Below are positions 26,016 through 34,488 of a DNA stretch of 64,000 bases, piece by piece. The stretch lies in the NCBI GenBank assembly GCA_964412895.1, contig CAYPQK010000002.1, positions 1 through 64,000 on the forward strand, read 5' to 3'. The number at the start of each line of letters is the position of its first letter. Within the stretch, counting starts at the first letter, position 1. The stretch comes from CALMRE01 sp964412895 (lineage in GTDB: Bacteria > UBP6 > UBA1177 > JAKLFG01). The notes under the pieces are model-generated. The model made no database searches, had not been told where the DNA came from, and saw only the letters and a list, made by a program, of their open reading frames with translations. The position numbers and the translations under genes were made by a program.

Positions 26016-26045
26016 TTGTTAGCGGGGCGATATGGTTGCTATAGA
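26016..26045 (+). promoter_or_regulatory. Possible promoter for the response regulator-kinase pair
   Basis: TTGTTA at 26016-26021, an 18-base spacer and TATAGA at 26040-26045, 66 bases ahead of ATG 26112. Confidence 0.45.
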
Positions 26046-26111
26046 ATACGGGGCATTTATTGCGTCGGCGGAAGAACAGGTTATGATGAAACGGTATTTC
26101 GGAGGTTTTCC

Positions 26112-26798
26112 ATGGAACGGGCGCCGAAGATATTGTTCGTCGAGGACGAAGAGAGCATCCTCAACAGCCTCGGGTTCATCCTCGAAGAGGCGGGATACAC
26201 GGTTCTCAAAGCGGTCGACGGAGAATCGGGTCTGCGGCTCGCCTTCGATCAGCCGCCCGATCTGGCGATACTCGATATCATGCTGCCGGGGATGAACGGA
26301 CTGGAGGTGGCCAAGCGGCTCAAGGGCGATCCGCGTACCGCCGCCGTCCGGATCGTGATATTGACCGGCCGGATGGTCGAACAGGAAATGGTGACGGCGC
26401 TCGAAACGGTGGCCGACGACTGCATCGCCAAGCCGGTCAAACCGCGCATGGTATTGGCGCGCATCCAAGCGGTGCTCCGGCGCGATCCGCACGCTCTGCC
26501 CGCCACGGAGCTGGTGTGCTGCCCGATCCGTATCGATCGTCTGTCGCGCAGTGTGGTCATCGACGGCGGCCGGGTCACCTTCACCCGTTCCGAATTCGAT
26601 ATGCTCGTTCTGTTCCTGTCGCATCCCGACCGGGTCTTCTCGCGCGACCAGATAATCGCCGTGCTGCGGGGCGACGATTTCGCGGTCACCGCGCGGTCGG
26701 TCGATTTTCTCGTGTTCGGCATCAGGAAAAAACTCGGTCGGTGCGCGGCGAAGATAGAGACGGTGCGCGGCATCGGTTTTAAATTCATCCCGGCCTGA
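26112..26798 (+). CDS. OmpR/PhoB-family response regulator
   Basis: The protein has 228 residues. ATG 26112 has GGAGG at 26101-26105. The receiver domain (about 5-120) has the acidic pair in FVEDEES, the phospho-acceptor Asp in LAILDIMLPGMNG and the Lys in CIAKPVKP. The C-terminal winged helix (about 135-228) shows LSRSVVIDGGRVTFTRSEFD and TVRGIGFKF. It should bind DNA when phosphorylated by the kinase that begins four bases after its stop. Its likely targets are the flanking ammonium channel genes, but that is inference from position. Confidence 0.93.
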   Translation: MERAPKILFVEDEESILNSLGFILEEAGYTVLKAVDGESGLRLAFDQPPDLAILDIMLPGMNGLEVAKRLKGDPRTAAVRIVILTGRMVEQEMVTALETVADDCIAKPVKPRMVLARIQAVLRRDPHALPATELVCCPIRIDRLSRSVVIDGGRVTFTRSEFDMLVLFLSHPDRVFSRDQIIAVLRGDDFAVTARSVDFLVFGIRKKLGRCAAKIETVRGIGFKFIPA

Positions 26799-26802
26799 CG
26801 CG

Positions 26803-28728
26803 ATGCTGCGCGATATCCCGCTCCGCTATTTTCTGGCGCTGGCGCTGTTCCTGTCGGGGATCCTGCCGCTCGCGGCCATATCGCTGGTCAGCTATTCCAT
26901 CATGAAGGAACAGATGAAGGATCAGTCCTTCGCCCAGCTCGAATCGGTGCGCGACATCAAAAAAAGCATGCTGCGGGAACATTTCGGGAAACAGGCCGGG
27001 AACTACGATATCGCCTATATCGACCTCCTGATGAACGAACGCTCCGCGATGGGGGAGACCGGCGAGACCTATCTGGTCGGTCCCGATCTGCGGATGCGGA
27101 GCGATTCCTACCTCGACCCGCAACGCCATTCGGTGGCCGCTTCGCGGGCGGGGACCGTCGCCGACAACGGCGCCGACACCGTCGCGGTCCGGCGGGCGCT
27201 CGCCGGGGAGACGGGGCGCGACATCATCGACGATTACCGGCATCGCCGCGTCCTGTCGGCCTACACGCCGGTGCGGGTCGATGATGGGACGACCTTCGCG
27301 CTTCTTGCCGAAATAGACGAAAAAGAGATCGACGACCGTATCGCCGGGGCGCTCAACGACCGTATCGTCATCATCCTGCTCAGCGCGCTTCTGCTCATCG
27401 TCTTCTCGGCGGCGCTCATCTCTATCCTGATAAGCCGCAACATCCGGCAGGTGATCGGCGAACTGGGAACATTGTTGAAAAGCGTACTCATCGGCAAACT
27501 GTCGCATCGCGCCGCCCCCGAGCGGGTCGGCATCGACTTCCGCGAAGTGGTCCGGCATATGAATGAGGTGGTCGACGCCTATTCGCGTAACAGCGACGAG
27601 AAACTGAAGCTCGAACAGGCGATGGAATACAACCAGCGACTGGAGGCCATCGGCACCCTCGCCGGAGGCATAGCGCACGATTTCAATAACATTCTCACCT
27701 ACATGTACTCCTACGCCGAACTGGTGCGCGCCGGGACGGCGCACGATCCGGCGGTACGGCGGCATCTCGACGAACTGATCAAAGGAATGGACCGGGCCGC
27801 CGCGCTGATCGGCCAGATCATGACCTTCAGCCGTCAGAAAGCGAACGAAAAAACGGCGCTCGATATATCGCTCATCGTCAAAGAGTCGGTCAAGATGCTC
27901 AGCGAGGTCTTGCCGCGCAACATACGGGTCGAAAGCGCCGTCGAGCCGGAGGTATATCTCCTCGCCGATCCGGTGCATCTCCACCAGATACTCATGAACC
28001 TCGCCACCAACGCCTTTCACGCCATGCAGAAAGAGGGAGGCGTGCTGACCATCGCCCTGAAACGCGTTGGGAGCGGGGCGGAAGAGCGGGCGCGGCTGAC
28101 GGTCACCGATACCGGCGCCGGGATGAGCGCCGAGGTGCAAAGCCGTATGTTCGAGCCCTTCTTCACCACCAAACCGCCCGGACAGGGATCGGGGATGGGG
28201 CTGGCGGTGGTGCACGGCGCCGTCTGCGATCTGGGCGGCCGCATAGAGGTCGACAGCGCGCCGGGACGCGGCACGACCATAACGGTCCTGCTCCCGACCA
28301 TCTCCGAGGAGCAACTGGCGGAGGAGCCCGCGCCCGATAGTGAACCGCCGCGCGGCACCGGGCATCTGTGCCTCGTCGACGACGAGCCGGAGATCGTCCG
28401 TTCGGTCACGGAACTGCTCACGGGGCTCGGCTATACCGTCGAAGGCTTCACCGATCCGGCCGCCGCCTACGAGTCGTGGTCGCAAGAGCCTGAACGGTTC
28501 GATCTGGTCATCACCGATTTTAATATGCCCGAGATGAACGGTGCGCTCGTGGCGGCCCGCATGAAAGAACGGCGTCCGTCACAGAAGATACTGCTGATAA
28601 CGGGCTACAATGATCTTCTCTCTCCCGATGACGCCGCCGGTATCGGCTTCGCGGAGATACTCACCAAACCGTTCAGCGCCGTTCAGTTGGCCCATGCCGT
28701 CGCCCGCTGTCGTTCTCCACACCAATAG
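26803..28728 (+). CDS. Hybrid sensor histidine kinase with C-terminal receiver
   Basis: The protein has 641 residues. Two transmembrane helices at about 9-31 and 186-208 enclose a cache-like sensor region of about 150 residues (TGETYLVGPDLRMRSDSYLD is typical of such modules). A HAMP-like segment and coil follow, then the His box GIAHDFNNIL near residue 290. The ATPase domain (MNLATNAFHAM, TDTGAGM, GSGMGLAVVHGAV) spans about 390-505. A receiver at about 522-640 carries LVITDFNMPEMNG. It senses an external small molecule and presumably phosphorylates the adjacent regulator. There is no Shine-Dalgarno of note; coupling with the upstream gene is likely. Confidence 0.92.
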   Translation: MLRDIPLRYFLALALFLSGILPLAAISLVSYSIMKEQMKDQSFAQLESVRDIKKSMLREHFGKQAGNYDIAYIDLLMNERSAMGETGETYLVGPDLRMRSDSYLDPQRHSVAASRAGTVADNGADTVAVRRALAGETGRDIIDDYRHRRVLSAYTPVRVDDGTTFALLAEIDEKEIDDRIAGALNDRIVIILLSALLLIVFSAALISILISRNIRQVIGELGTLLKSVLIGKLSHRAAPERVGIDFREVVRHMNEVVDAYSRNSDEKLKLEQAMEYNQRLEAIGTLAGGIAHDFNNILTYMYSYAELVRAGTAHDPAVRRHLDELIKGMDRAAALIGQIMTFSRQKANEKTALDISLIVKESVKMLSEVLPRNIRVESAVEPEVYLLADPVHLHQILMNLATNAFHAMQKEGGVLTIALKRVGSGAEERARLTVTDTGAGMSAEVQSRMFEPFFTTKPPGQGSGMGLAVVHGAVCDLGGRIEVDSAPGRGTTITVLLPTISEEQLAEEPAPDSEPPRGTGHLCLVDDEPEIVRSVTELLTGLGYTVEGFTDPAAAYESWSQEPERFDLVITDFNMPEMNGALVAARMKERRPSQKILLITGYNDLLSPDDAAGIGFAEILTKPFSAVQLAHAVARCRSPHQ

Positions 28729-28826
28729 AAAACACTAACAATACTCTATAAATTCGCTAACAGTTTTAACTTATTAAATTTTCTTTCTCCGGACCGGTCC
28801 GCGGCGCTAAAATGCCCCATAATTGT

Positions 28827-28855
28827 TTGACCTTATCCCCTTCACGCGCTATAGC
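28827..28855 (+). promoter_or_regulatory. Promoter for the Rh-type ammonium channel
   Basis: TTGACC at 28827-28832, a 17-base spacer and TATAGC at 28850-28855. AAGGAG lies near 28879, ahead of ATG 28894. A perfect 12-base palindrome at 28790-28801 lies 26 bases upstream of the -35 box. Confidence 0.65.
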
Positions 28856-28893
28856 CTTCGCGTACTACTCATTCTCTTAAGGAGAGTCCTGTC

Positions 28894-30066
28894 ATGAAGA
28901 AATCGTTAGCGCTTGCTATCAGTTGTTTCATTTCCGCGCTTCTGCTTCCCGTTACGACCTTTGCCGAAGAGGCGGTCGCCGGCGGTCTTTTCGACGGCGT
29001 ACGACAGGTCCAGCAGTATAATTTTTCCATTCACATCCTTGCGATGCTGCTGGTCGGTTTCGGTTTCCTGATGGTCTTCGTGAAGAAATACGGCTACGGC
29101 GCCACCACCGGCACCTATCTGGTGGTCGCGGCCGGACTGCCGCTCTACCTGCTGCTACGCTCCACCGGCATTCTCTCGTCCGAACCCTTTTCGGCCGACA
29201 GCATCAAAACGCTCCTCTACGCCGAATTCGCCGTCGCGGCAGCGCTCATCGCGATGGGTGCGGTCCTCGGCCGACTCAAACTCCATCAGTACATTCTTCT
29301 CGCCATCGCCATCGTCCCGGCCTATATGGTCAATGAATGGCTGGTGCTCGACGGTGGGCTCGGCATCACCAAAGGATTTCAGGATTCGGCCGGCTCCATC
29401 GTTATCCACGCATTCGGCGCCTACTTCGGACTCGGCCTCGCGCTGGCGCTCACCTCGAAAGAGGCGCAGACCGTCGCCGTCGAGGGCGACGACACTTCCG
29501 ACCGTTTCTCGATGATCGGTTCGATGGTCCTGTGGCTCTTCTGGCCGAGTTTCTGCAGCGCGATTGTGCCGCCGGAGCAGTTCCAGCAGACGGTGATAAA
29601 TACGATCCTGTCGCTCTGCGGCGCGACGGTGATGACCTATATTCTCAGCTCTCTTCTGCGCAAAGGAAAACCGGCCATCGCCGACATGGCCAACGCGGCG
29701 CTCGCGGGCGGCGTGGCCATCGGCGCCACCTGCAATATCGTGACGGCGCCCGTCGCCTTCGGGATCGGGATCTTGGCTGGGGCGCTCTGCGTGACCGGGT
29801 ATGTGATCATTCAGCCGAAACTTCAGTCGCTCCTCAAGATCGTCGATACCTGCGGCGTGCACAATCTCCACGGGATGCCCGGCCTGATGGGCGGCCTCAT
29901 CGCGATATTCTTCGTTCCCGGCATCGCGGTGGCGCAGTTGACCGGCATCGTTTTCACGGTGCTGTTCGCCTACGGCTGCGGCGTGGTCGGCGGCTACCTC
30001 ATCCGGGCGACCGGTTCAAAGGCGCTCGTCTATGAGGACCATGACGAATTCACCATGGGCGAATAA
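28894..30066 (+). CDS. Rh-type ammonium channel
   Basis: The protein has 390 residues. It has a signal-like N-terminus (MKKSLALAISCFISALLLPV) and about 11 further membrane helices. The motifs are Rh rather than Amt: DSAGSIVIHAFGAYFGLGLA with one pore His, MVLWLFWPSFCSA, NAALAGGVAIGATCNIVTAP and DTCGVHNLHGMPGLMGG with the second pore His. Rh proteins conduct ammonia (and perhaps CO2) and are uncommon in bacteria compared with Amt. The genome therefore has two ammonium channels within 5 kb, divided by a two-component system. It has its own promoter. Confidence 0.9.
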   Translation: MKKSLALAISCFISALLLPVTTFAEEAVAGGLFDGVRQVQQYNFSIHILAMLLVGFGFLMVFVKKYGYGATTGTYLVVAAGLPLYLLLRSTGILSSEPFSADSIKTLLYAEFAVAAALIAMGAVLGRLKLHQYILLAIAIVPAYMVNEWLVLDGGLGITKGFQDSAGSIVIHAFGAYFGLGLALALTSKEAQTVAVEGDDTSDRFSMIGSMVLWLFWPSFCSAIVPPEQFQQTVINTILSLCGATVMTYILSSLLRKGKPAIADMANAALAGGVAIGATCNIVTAPVAFGIGILAGALCVTGYVIIQPKLQSLLKIVDTCGVHNLHGMPGLMGGLIAIFFVPGIAVAQLTGIVFTVLFAYGCGVVGGYLIRATGSKALVYEDHDEFTMGE

Positions 30067-30071
30067 GTCTC

Positions 30072-30950
30072 TTAATCGGTTATCGGCTGGAAGCCCTCTC
30101 CCATCACCTCGTGCGACTCGAATACCGTGATAAAGGCATGCGGGTCGATCTTCTTGATGAAATCGTGCAACAGCATGAAATCGCGTCGTGATACGGCGGT
30201 GAAGATGATCTTCTTCTCCTTCTCCTCGTACATTCCCTGCCCGTAGAAATAGGTGCCGCCGCGGCCGATGCCGGTGAGCAGTTTCCGCCGGATCTCCTCG
30301 TGTTTGTCGGAGATGATGAAGACCCCCTTGCTGTAATGCTGGCCCATGAGGATACTGTCGAGCACCCGGCCGGTGATGAAGATGGTGATGAGGGCGTAGG
30401 CGGCGAGCGACACATCGCGGAAGGCGATGACGCCGACCGACACGATGCACGAATCGATGATTATCAGCAGGCGACCGACGGGAATGCGGCTGTATTTATT
30501 CGCTATCTGGGCGATGATATCGCTGCCGCCGGTGGTCGCGCCGGCGCGGAAGATGAGGGCGAGTCCCGTCCCGATGAGCACCCCTGACACGACGGTGCCC
30601 AGCATGATGTCGGTGGTCAGCGCCTTGCCGCCGCTGAAGTGCGAGAGGGTGTCGATGAAGAAGGAGGTGAGCACCGTCCCGAAGAAGGTCTTCACCCCGA
30701 AGCGCGGCCCCAAGATGTAGATACCGGCGATGAAGAGCGGGATGTTGAAGATGAGTGCCATCGTGCCGGTCGGCAGGCCGAAAACATGATGGATGACGAT
30801 GGAGATGCCGAAGACGCCGCCGGGGACGATCTTCATCGGGTCGGCGAAGAAGGAATAGCCCGACGCCATGATGAGGGCGCCCAGCACTATCTGTCCGTAA
30901 TTCATGAACCATTCGCGCGAGAAGAGTTTCTCTTTCATCAGAAACGACAT
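30072..30950 (-). CDS. YitT-family membrane protein (DUF2179)
   Basis: The protein has 292 residues. An AGGGAGA ribosome site precedes the ATG at 30950. Five or six transmembrane helices cover about residues 15-180 (GYSFFADPMKIVPGGVFG and RAGATTGGSDIIAQI are typical of YitT). The C-terminal soluble DUF2179 domain is at about 225-290 (GRGGTYFYGQGMYEEKEKK). The family's transport substrate is unknown. It converges with the Rh channel gene, five bases separating the stops. Confidence 0.92.
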   Translation of the reverse strand: MSFLMKEKLFSREWFMNYGQIVLGALIMASGYSFFADPMKIVPGGVFGISIVIHHVFGLPTGTMALIFNIPLFIAGIYILGPRFGVKTFFGTVLTSFFIDTLSHFSGGKALTTDIMLGTVVSGVLIGTGLALIFRAGATTGGSDIIAQIANKYSRIPVGRLLIIIDSCIVSVGVIAFRDVSLAAYALITIFITGRVLDSILMGQHYSKGVFIISDKHEEIRRKLLTGIGRGGTYFYGQGMYEEKEKKIIFTAVSRRDFMLLHDFIKKIDPHAFITVFESHEVMGEGFQPITD

Positions 30951-30986
30951 ATCTTTCTCCCTTGCTAAAGTACGAAGGACACTACG

Positions 30987-31014
30987 GTTGTATGCGGGAA
31001 ACGGGGGAAGTCAA
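30987..31014 (-). promoter_or_regulatory. Promoter for the YitT gene
   Basis: On the minus strand TTGACT (31014-31009), a 16-base spacer and TACAAC (30992-30987). Confidence 0.6.
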
Positions 31015-31024
31015 GGGGCTTTTC

Positions 31025-31052
31025 TTGCCTTCCGTGCCGTTTTTACGATACT
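31025..31052 (+). promoter_or_regulatory. Promoter for the small gene at 31084
   Basis: TTGCCT at 31025-31030, a 16-base spacer and GATACT at 31047-31052. Confidence 0.55.
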
Positions 31053-31083
31053 GGGAGAGGTCTTTTTCGTAACGGAGTTGGGC

Positions 31084-31329
31084 ATGAATGACGGGATCAT
31101 CAAGGAAGCGCTGGACGGCGATTATCTCGAACTGCAGACGAGCGAACGGGCGGTGCTCAAGGCGGCGGCGGTGATATTTCAGGGATTCATTGTGGCGGGC
31201 AAGGTGACCGTAGAAACCGAAAAAGAACTGCTCGAACAGGCGGTCGACTACGCGATACGGCTCGCCTATATCGTCGACAGCCGCGTCCAATCCGAAGGGG
31301 AAACGAACCTCAAAAAGTCGGGCGGATAA
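31084..31329 (+). CDS. Small protein of unknown function
   Basis: The protein has 81 residues. ATG 31084 has GGAG six bases upstream and a promoter ahead of it; the longer open frame from 30904 crosses that promoter and was rejected. The sequence is one amphipathic helical stretch (TETEKELLEQAVDYAIRLAYIV style) with a polar tail ending KKSGG. No family is recognised. The composition matches the chromosome. It is followed directly by a very short frame and then by AT-rich DNA. Confidence 0.5.
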   Translation: MNDGIIKEALDGDYLELQTSERAVLKAAAVIFQGFIVAGKVTVETEKELLEQAVDYAIRLAYIVDSRVQSEGETNLKKSGG

Positions 31330-31407
31330 GTGAAGATGTCACTGGGCGACGGGTACGCCGCCAAGATACACACCTACATTCCGAAGGGCGTCAACGGGAT
31401 ACTCTAG
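31330..31407 (+). other. Very short frame next to AT-rich island edge
   Basis: GTG 31330 or ATG 31336 opens a frame of 25 or 23 codons ending at TAG 31405-31407 (MSLGDGYAAKIHTYIPKGVN...). The codon use is chromosomal and the AT-rich cassette begins about ten bases later. It could be a leader of a gene displaced by the island, or chance. No family is recognised. Confidence 0.25.
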
Positions 31408-31415
31408 GAGCAGTT

Positions 31416-32543
31416 CTATTCAAAGGATTGAATATCCTTGAAAATATGTTTTCCATCTGCACTTATATCCACATCGACTGTTACCTTGTGATTCACCATA
31501 GGACCAACTAGATCGTCAATGGCATCGCCCGCTTTATGGATTCGGAGAGTATTTCCCGTTTCTTCTTCTATGATTTCAAGCCAATCCTTGTCAAGATGGA
31601 CGCCGCGCAAAATGCCATTAAGTTGTTTGTGTGTGAAATCTTTTTGATTGGGATCTGTCTTTTCTTTTGCTTTAATGGAATCTGTAAGAATTTTTCGCGA
31701 TTGTTTTGAAAAAATGGCCGTGGGCAAATCTTCATTCCCCGTTGACTTGATGGTTAACCTTTCAAAAGTTTTTCCTGTTGGAGCCAAATTGCGTACTTGT
31801 TTGATAAAACATTCGCGATAATCTTCCCGAGGTATCACATTTTCAAGATTCTCGGCGGGGCTAGTCGAAGCAACAGTCACGATTTCAAACAGCTTATGAG
31901 TAACCTCTTCAATCTCGAGAGTTGCAGATGGGAAAAGGTCCATTTGTTGAGGTCTCTCTACCCTAAGAGCAAACTGATAACTTCCCGCTGGTGCTTGAAT
32001 AATCCAAGGACGAAATTGCTCTCGAATTTCTTGTGCTGGAGCACCGTGTCTGCGGAGAGGCATATCAAGAAGCAATTCAACCGCACGGAAGAAAAGATTT
32101 TTTACCTCTTCTACCTTTCTATGGACAAGTTCAAGTGGCGCTGCACCCACCGCAACCATTCCTCCGGCAACACCTACCAATAATTCCCCTCGAACAAATT
32201 CGACTCCAGATGCGCTAAAAATCTGTTCGTTCCAAATCGTTTGTACAATAGTTTTCAATTCTTTTTGTGCGAATGGCGGTAAGCCTTCTTTAGAAAGACA
32301 TGAAATTGCCAGTTTTTCTGCAAGCCCAAGCTCCTTTGCTTTGAAGTATAGAGCAACGGCACTAACAGCTGTTATTCCTATTGTTTTTTGTTTGTCGGGC
32401 TCAATCATCAATAAGGCATCAGCTTCCGCTATAGCAGCCTCTTTATATATTGCCAAGGCCTTCTTTTTGTCTCCTGATCGCATACAGCGTTCAGCCTCAA
32501 AGGCAAGGCTTTCGCTATGGCGATGTGCATTAATCCAACTCAT
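31416..32543 (-). CDS. Unknown protein, first half helical repeat-like, AT-rich cassette
   Basis: The protein has 375 residues. The N-terminal ~130 residues look like TPR-style helices (SWINAHRHSESLAFEAERCM, KKKALAIYKEAAIAEADALL). The middle has LDMPLRRHGAPAQEIREQ and a beta-rich GSYQFALRVERPQQMDLF segment. The C-terminal region contains GILRGVHLDKDWLEI and a strand-rich end. I recall similar proteins as unnamed conserved sequences in varied bacteria but know no function. Its ATG overlaps the stop of the partner gene (ATGA), so the two form one translational unit. The DNA is clearly more AT-rich than the surroundings, suggesting transfer. Confidence 0.8.
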   Translation of the reverse strand: MSWINAHRHSESLAFEAERCMRSGDKKKALAIYKEAAIAEADALLMIEPDKQKTIGITAVSAVALYFKAKELGLAEKLAISCLSKEGLPPFAQKELKTIVQTIWNEQIFSASGVEFVRGELLVGVAGGMVAVGAAPLELVHRKVEEVKNLFFRAVELLLDMPLRRHGAPAQEIREQFRPWIIQAPAGSYQFALRVERPQQMDLFPSATLEIEEVTHKLFEIVTVASTSPAENLENVIPREDYRECFIKQVRNLAPTGKTFERLTIKSTGNEDLPTAIFSKQSRKILTDSIKAKEKTDPNQKDFTHKQLNGILRGVHLDKDWLEIIEEETGNTLRIHKAGDAIDDLVGPMVNHKVTVDVDISADGKHIFKDIQSFE

Positions 32544-33082
32544 AACTTAACCGTCTGAAGGTTTATGGAGCGCAACTTAAAACCAACTACAGCAGCAATA
32601 GCTGGGAGATTACTTTTCCCTTCTTTGGCTTGAGCCACTTTCTCTTTCAATCTTCTTTTTGCTTCGCTTTCATCGCAATGTGTCCCTGACACCTCTAATC
32701 GAGTGCATTGCTCAAAGTCATTTTCGCTCCAATCCGGAGGTGCTATGTAGTAATCAGCACCTGTTAATGTTTCTGCACGCCCAATTGCAAACAAACCTGC
32801 AGTTATTTCGACGGCGGCTAATGCACACGCGTATGCGCCATCCCTTGTTGCATCATCTCGATTGGCCCAAGCTCGTAAACACTTAGCATCGGGAGGAGTC
32901 CATTGCACTTTGGCTGTAATTGAACTATCGTCATGAACAACAGCGATGTCCTGAGGAGGGGCATGGTTTTTACTTAATGAGACACAGGCTGCTTCGTAGT
33001 AACTGCCTGCCAAATGCGGTGTAAGTCCGGTATGTCGCAAGTGCATGTCTTGGAGCAGTAACTCAGGTTTTGTCTCAGTCAA
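32540..33082 (-). CDS. Unknown partner protein of the AT-rich two-gene cassette
   Basis: The protein has 180 residues from a TTG at 33082, or 168 from the ATG at 33046. The TTG start has a GAGAGAAAG stretch close upstream; the ATG has none, so the longer form is slightly favoured. The sequence is mixed alpha/beta with TGADYYIAPPDWSENDFEQC in the middle and TGLTPHLAGSYYEAACVSL near the start. No catalytic signature is certain. It is the upstream gene of a two-gene operon and overlaps the 375-residue gene. The DNA is AT-rich. It may be a complex partner of the downstream product. Confidence 0.72.
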   Translation of the reverse strand: MTETKPELLLQDMHLRHTGLTPHLAGSYYEAACVSLSKNHAPPQDIAVVHDDSSITAKVQWTPPDAKCLRAWANRDDATRDGAYACALAAVEITAGLFAIGRAETLTGADYYIAPPDWSENDFEQCTRLEVSGTHCDESEAKRRLKEKVAQAKEGKSNLPAIAAVVGFKLRSINLQTVKL

Positions 33083-33231
33083 AAAGCTTTCTCTCGGCTT
33101 ATATAGTATTCCCCATGAACTGACGCGATGTTATTCTAATTTGTTTTTTGTTTCAAGTTATTTTTGAATGGTCTTTCTACAGTTCCAGAATCACTTCTCC
33201 GCCGTCGGGTCGGCGATATTGCCCATAAAAG

Positions 33232-33702
33232 TTACTCCGGCAACAAGATACTGAGCAGTTCTTCGAGGCGAGCGACCGCCGCCGCTATCTGATCGATGCG
33301 CCCGGTCTGCGTCGCCATCTTCACCGACCGCCGTTGCCGCGACGGCAGGCCCAGTGATTCGACCTTTCGGTAATTTTTGAGTTTTGGCGGGATGAGCGAC
33401 AGCCGGTGTTCCGCCGCCGCGAGATAGAAACCCGACAGCCACTTCTCCGCCTGCGTCGAATCGCCCTCGGCGAGCTGCGCCGCCACCAGCCGCAACTCAT
33501 CGCCCGGATCGTCGGCCGGCGCGGTCACCTCCGATATCTCAAAGGTGAAAGCGCGCCGCAGGGCGTAGAGCGCCGCCACCAGATGCTGATGGATGACCTG
33601 TTCTTCGGGCGTTTCGGGACCGAACTGCGCGAGCCGTCCCGCCGCCGTCACGATGCGGCCGCCGAGCTCTTCGGCATTGGTCTGCGTAGCAATGTTCACC
33701 AT
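33232..33702 (-). CDS. Small helical protein of unknown function
   Basis: The protein has 156 residues from the ATG at 33702, which has GGGAGAG upstream. It is helical and Ala/Leu/Glu-rich (HQHLVAALYALRRAFTFEIS, KWLSGFYLAAAEHRLSLIPP) and ends with IDQIAAAVARLEELLSILLPE, an amphipathic helix that may mediate dimerisation. I do not recognise a family. The composition is chromosomal. Its stop lies at the edge of the AT-rich cassette. A clear promoter lies upstream on the minus strand. Confidence 0.6.
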   Translation of the reverse strand: MVNIATQTNAEELGGRIVTAAGRLAQFGPETPEEQVIHQHLVAALYALRRAFTFEISEVTAPADDPGDELRLVAAQLAEGDSTQAEKWLSGFYLAAAEHRLSLIPPKLKNYRKVESLGLPSRQRRSVKMATQTGRIDQIAAAVARLEELLSILLPE

Positions 33703-33737
33703 GAATGAAGTTCTCTCCCGTCGTGTTTCAACGCGCC

Positions 33738-33766
33738 ATTCTAGCGAAAGGGGAAGACAAAGTCAA
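33738..33766 (-). promoter_or_regulatory. Promoter for the gene at 33232-33702
   Basis: On the minus strand TTGACT (33766-33761), a 17-base spacer and TAGAAT (33743-33738), 35 bases ahead of the start codon. Confidence 0.65.
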
Positions 33767-33792
33767 ACGGAGAAAAGAGCGATATCGATTGG

Positions 33793-34488
33793 TCAGTCGC
33801 GTTCGCCGAAGAGAATGGTGCCAAGCCGGATCATAGTCGCCCCTTCTTCGATGGCGACATCGAAATCACTGGACATTCCCATTGACAGTTCGGTGAAATG
33901 GCGCGGGTCGGCCTGCTCTTCGCGGAGGATGCGGTCGCGCAGTTCGCGGAGTTGCCGGAAGTAGGGGCGCACCGCCTCCGGTTCGAGGAACGGCGGGATG
34001 GCCATGAGGCCGCGCACCGCGAGCCGGTCGAAACCTTTCACGGCACGGTAAAGCGCCGACGCCTCATCGGGACCGGTGCCGCTCTTCGACTCCTCGCCGC
34101 CGAGATTTATCTGGAGCAGTATGTTGATGCGTGCTATGTTCTGCTTTTCGGCCTGCCGCTGTATCTCCTCGGCCAGTTTCACCGAATCGACCGAGTGTAT
34201 CCAGCGCACCTTGTCGATGAGGTACTTCACCTTGTTCGATTGCAGGTGACCGATGAAATGCCATTCGATGGCGTCATCCTTCAGCTCCTCGTACTTGTCG
34301 AGGAACTCCTGCACATAGCTCTCGCCGATGTCGGTAAGCCCGGCGCGGCGGAACTCGCGGATGAGCGATGCCGGTTTGTGTTTGGCGACGCCGACGAGCC
34401 GTATCCCATCGGGACTGCGGCGGGCGATGGTCGCCGCTTCGGTTATCGCCTGATATACCTTCTTCAGATGGTCGATCCGTTCCTGCAT
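33793..34488 (-). CDS. YggS/PLPBP-family pyridoxal phosphate-binding protein
   Basis: The protein has 231 residues. I use the ATG at 34488, which overlaps the upstream stop and has GGAG seven bases before it; a TTG at 34500 is an alternative. It is a single-domain alanine-racemase-like barrel with the PLP lysine in RLVGVAKHKP, then DIGESYVQEF, WHFIGHLQSNK, NILLQINLGGEESKSG and ELSMGMSSDFDVAIEEGATM. The family controls vitamin B6 and amino-acid balance and has no known catalytic activity. It is the second gene of a two-gene operon. Confidence 0.93.
   Translation of the reverse strand: MQERIDHLKKVYQAITEAATIARRSPDGIRLVGVAKHKPASLIREFRRAGLTDIGESYVQEFLDKYEELKDDAIEWHFIGHLQSNKVKYLIDKVRWIHSVDSVKLAEEIQRQAEKQNIARINILLQINLGGEESKSGTGPDEASALYRAVKGFDRLAVRGLMAIPPFLEPEAVRPYFRQLRELRDRILREEQADPRHFTELSMGMSSDFDVAIEEGATMIRLGTILFGERD

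Noticed and set aside
25956..26040. Sigma54 promoter for amt
   Set aside because: No GG-N10-GC pair with the needed context was found; the minus-strand -35 region is also poor, so no promoter is claimed.
26785..28485. Minus-strand frame of 566 codons over the hybrid kinase
   Set aside because: Shadow of a clear kinase gene; low-complexity charged sequence.
33181..33240. Possible C-terminal gene fragment (reading RPDGGEVILEL then stop) at the island edge
   Set aside because: Too short and overlapping the neighbouring gene's end; it could be chance.
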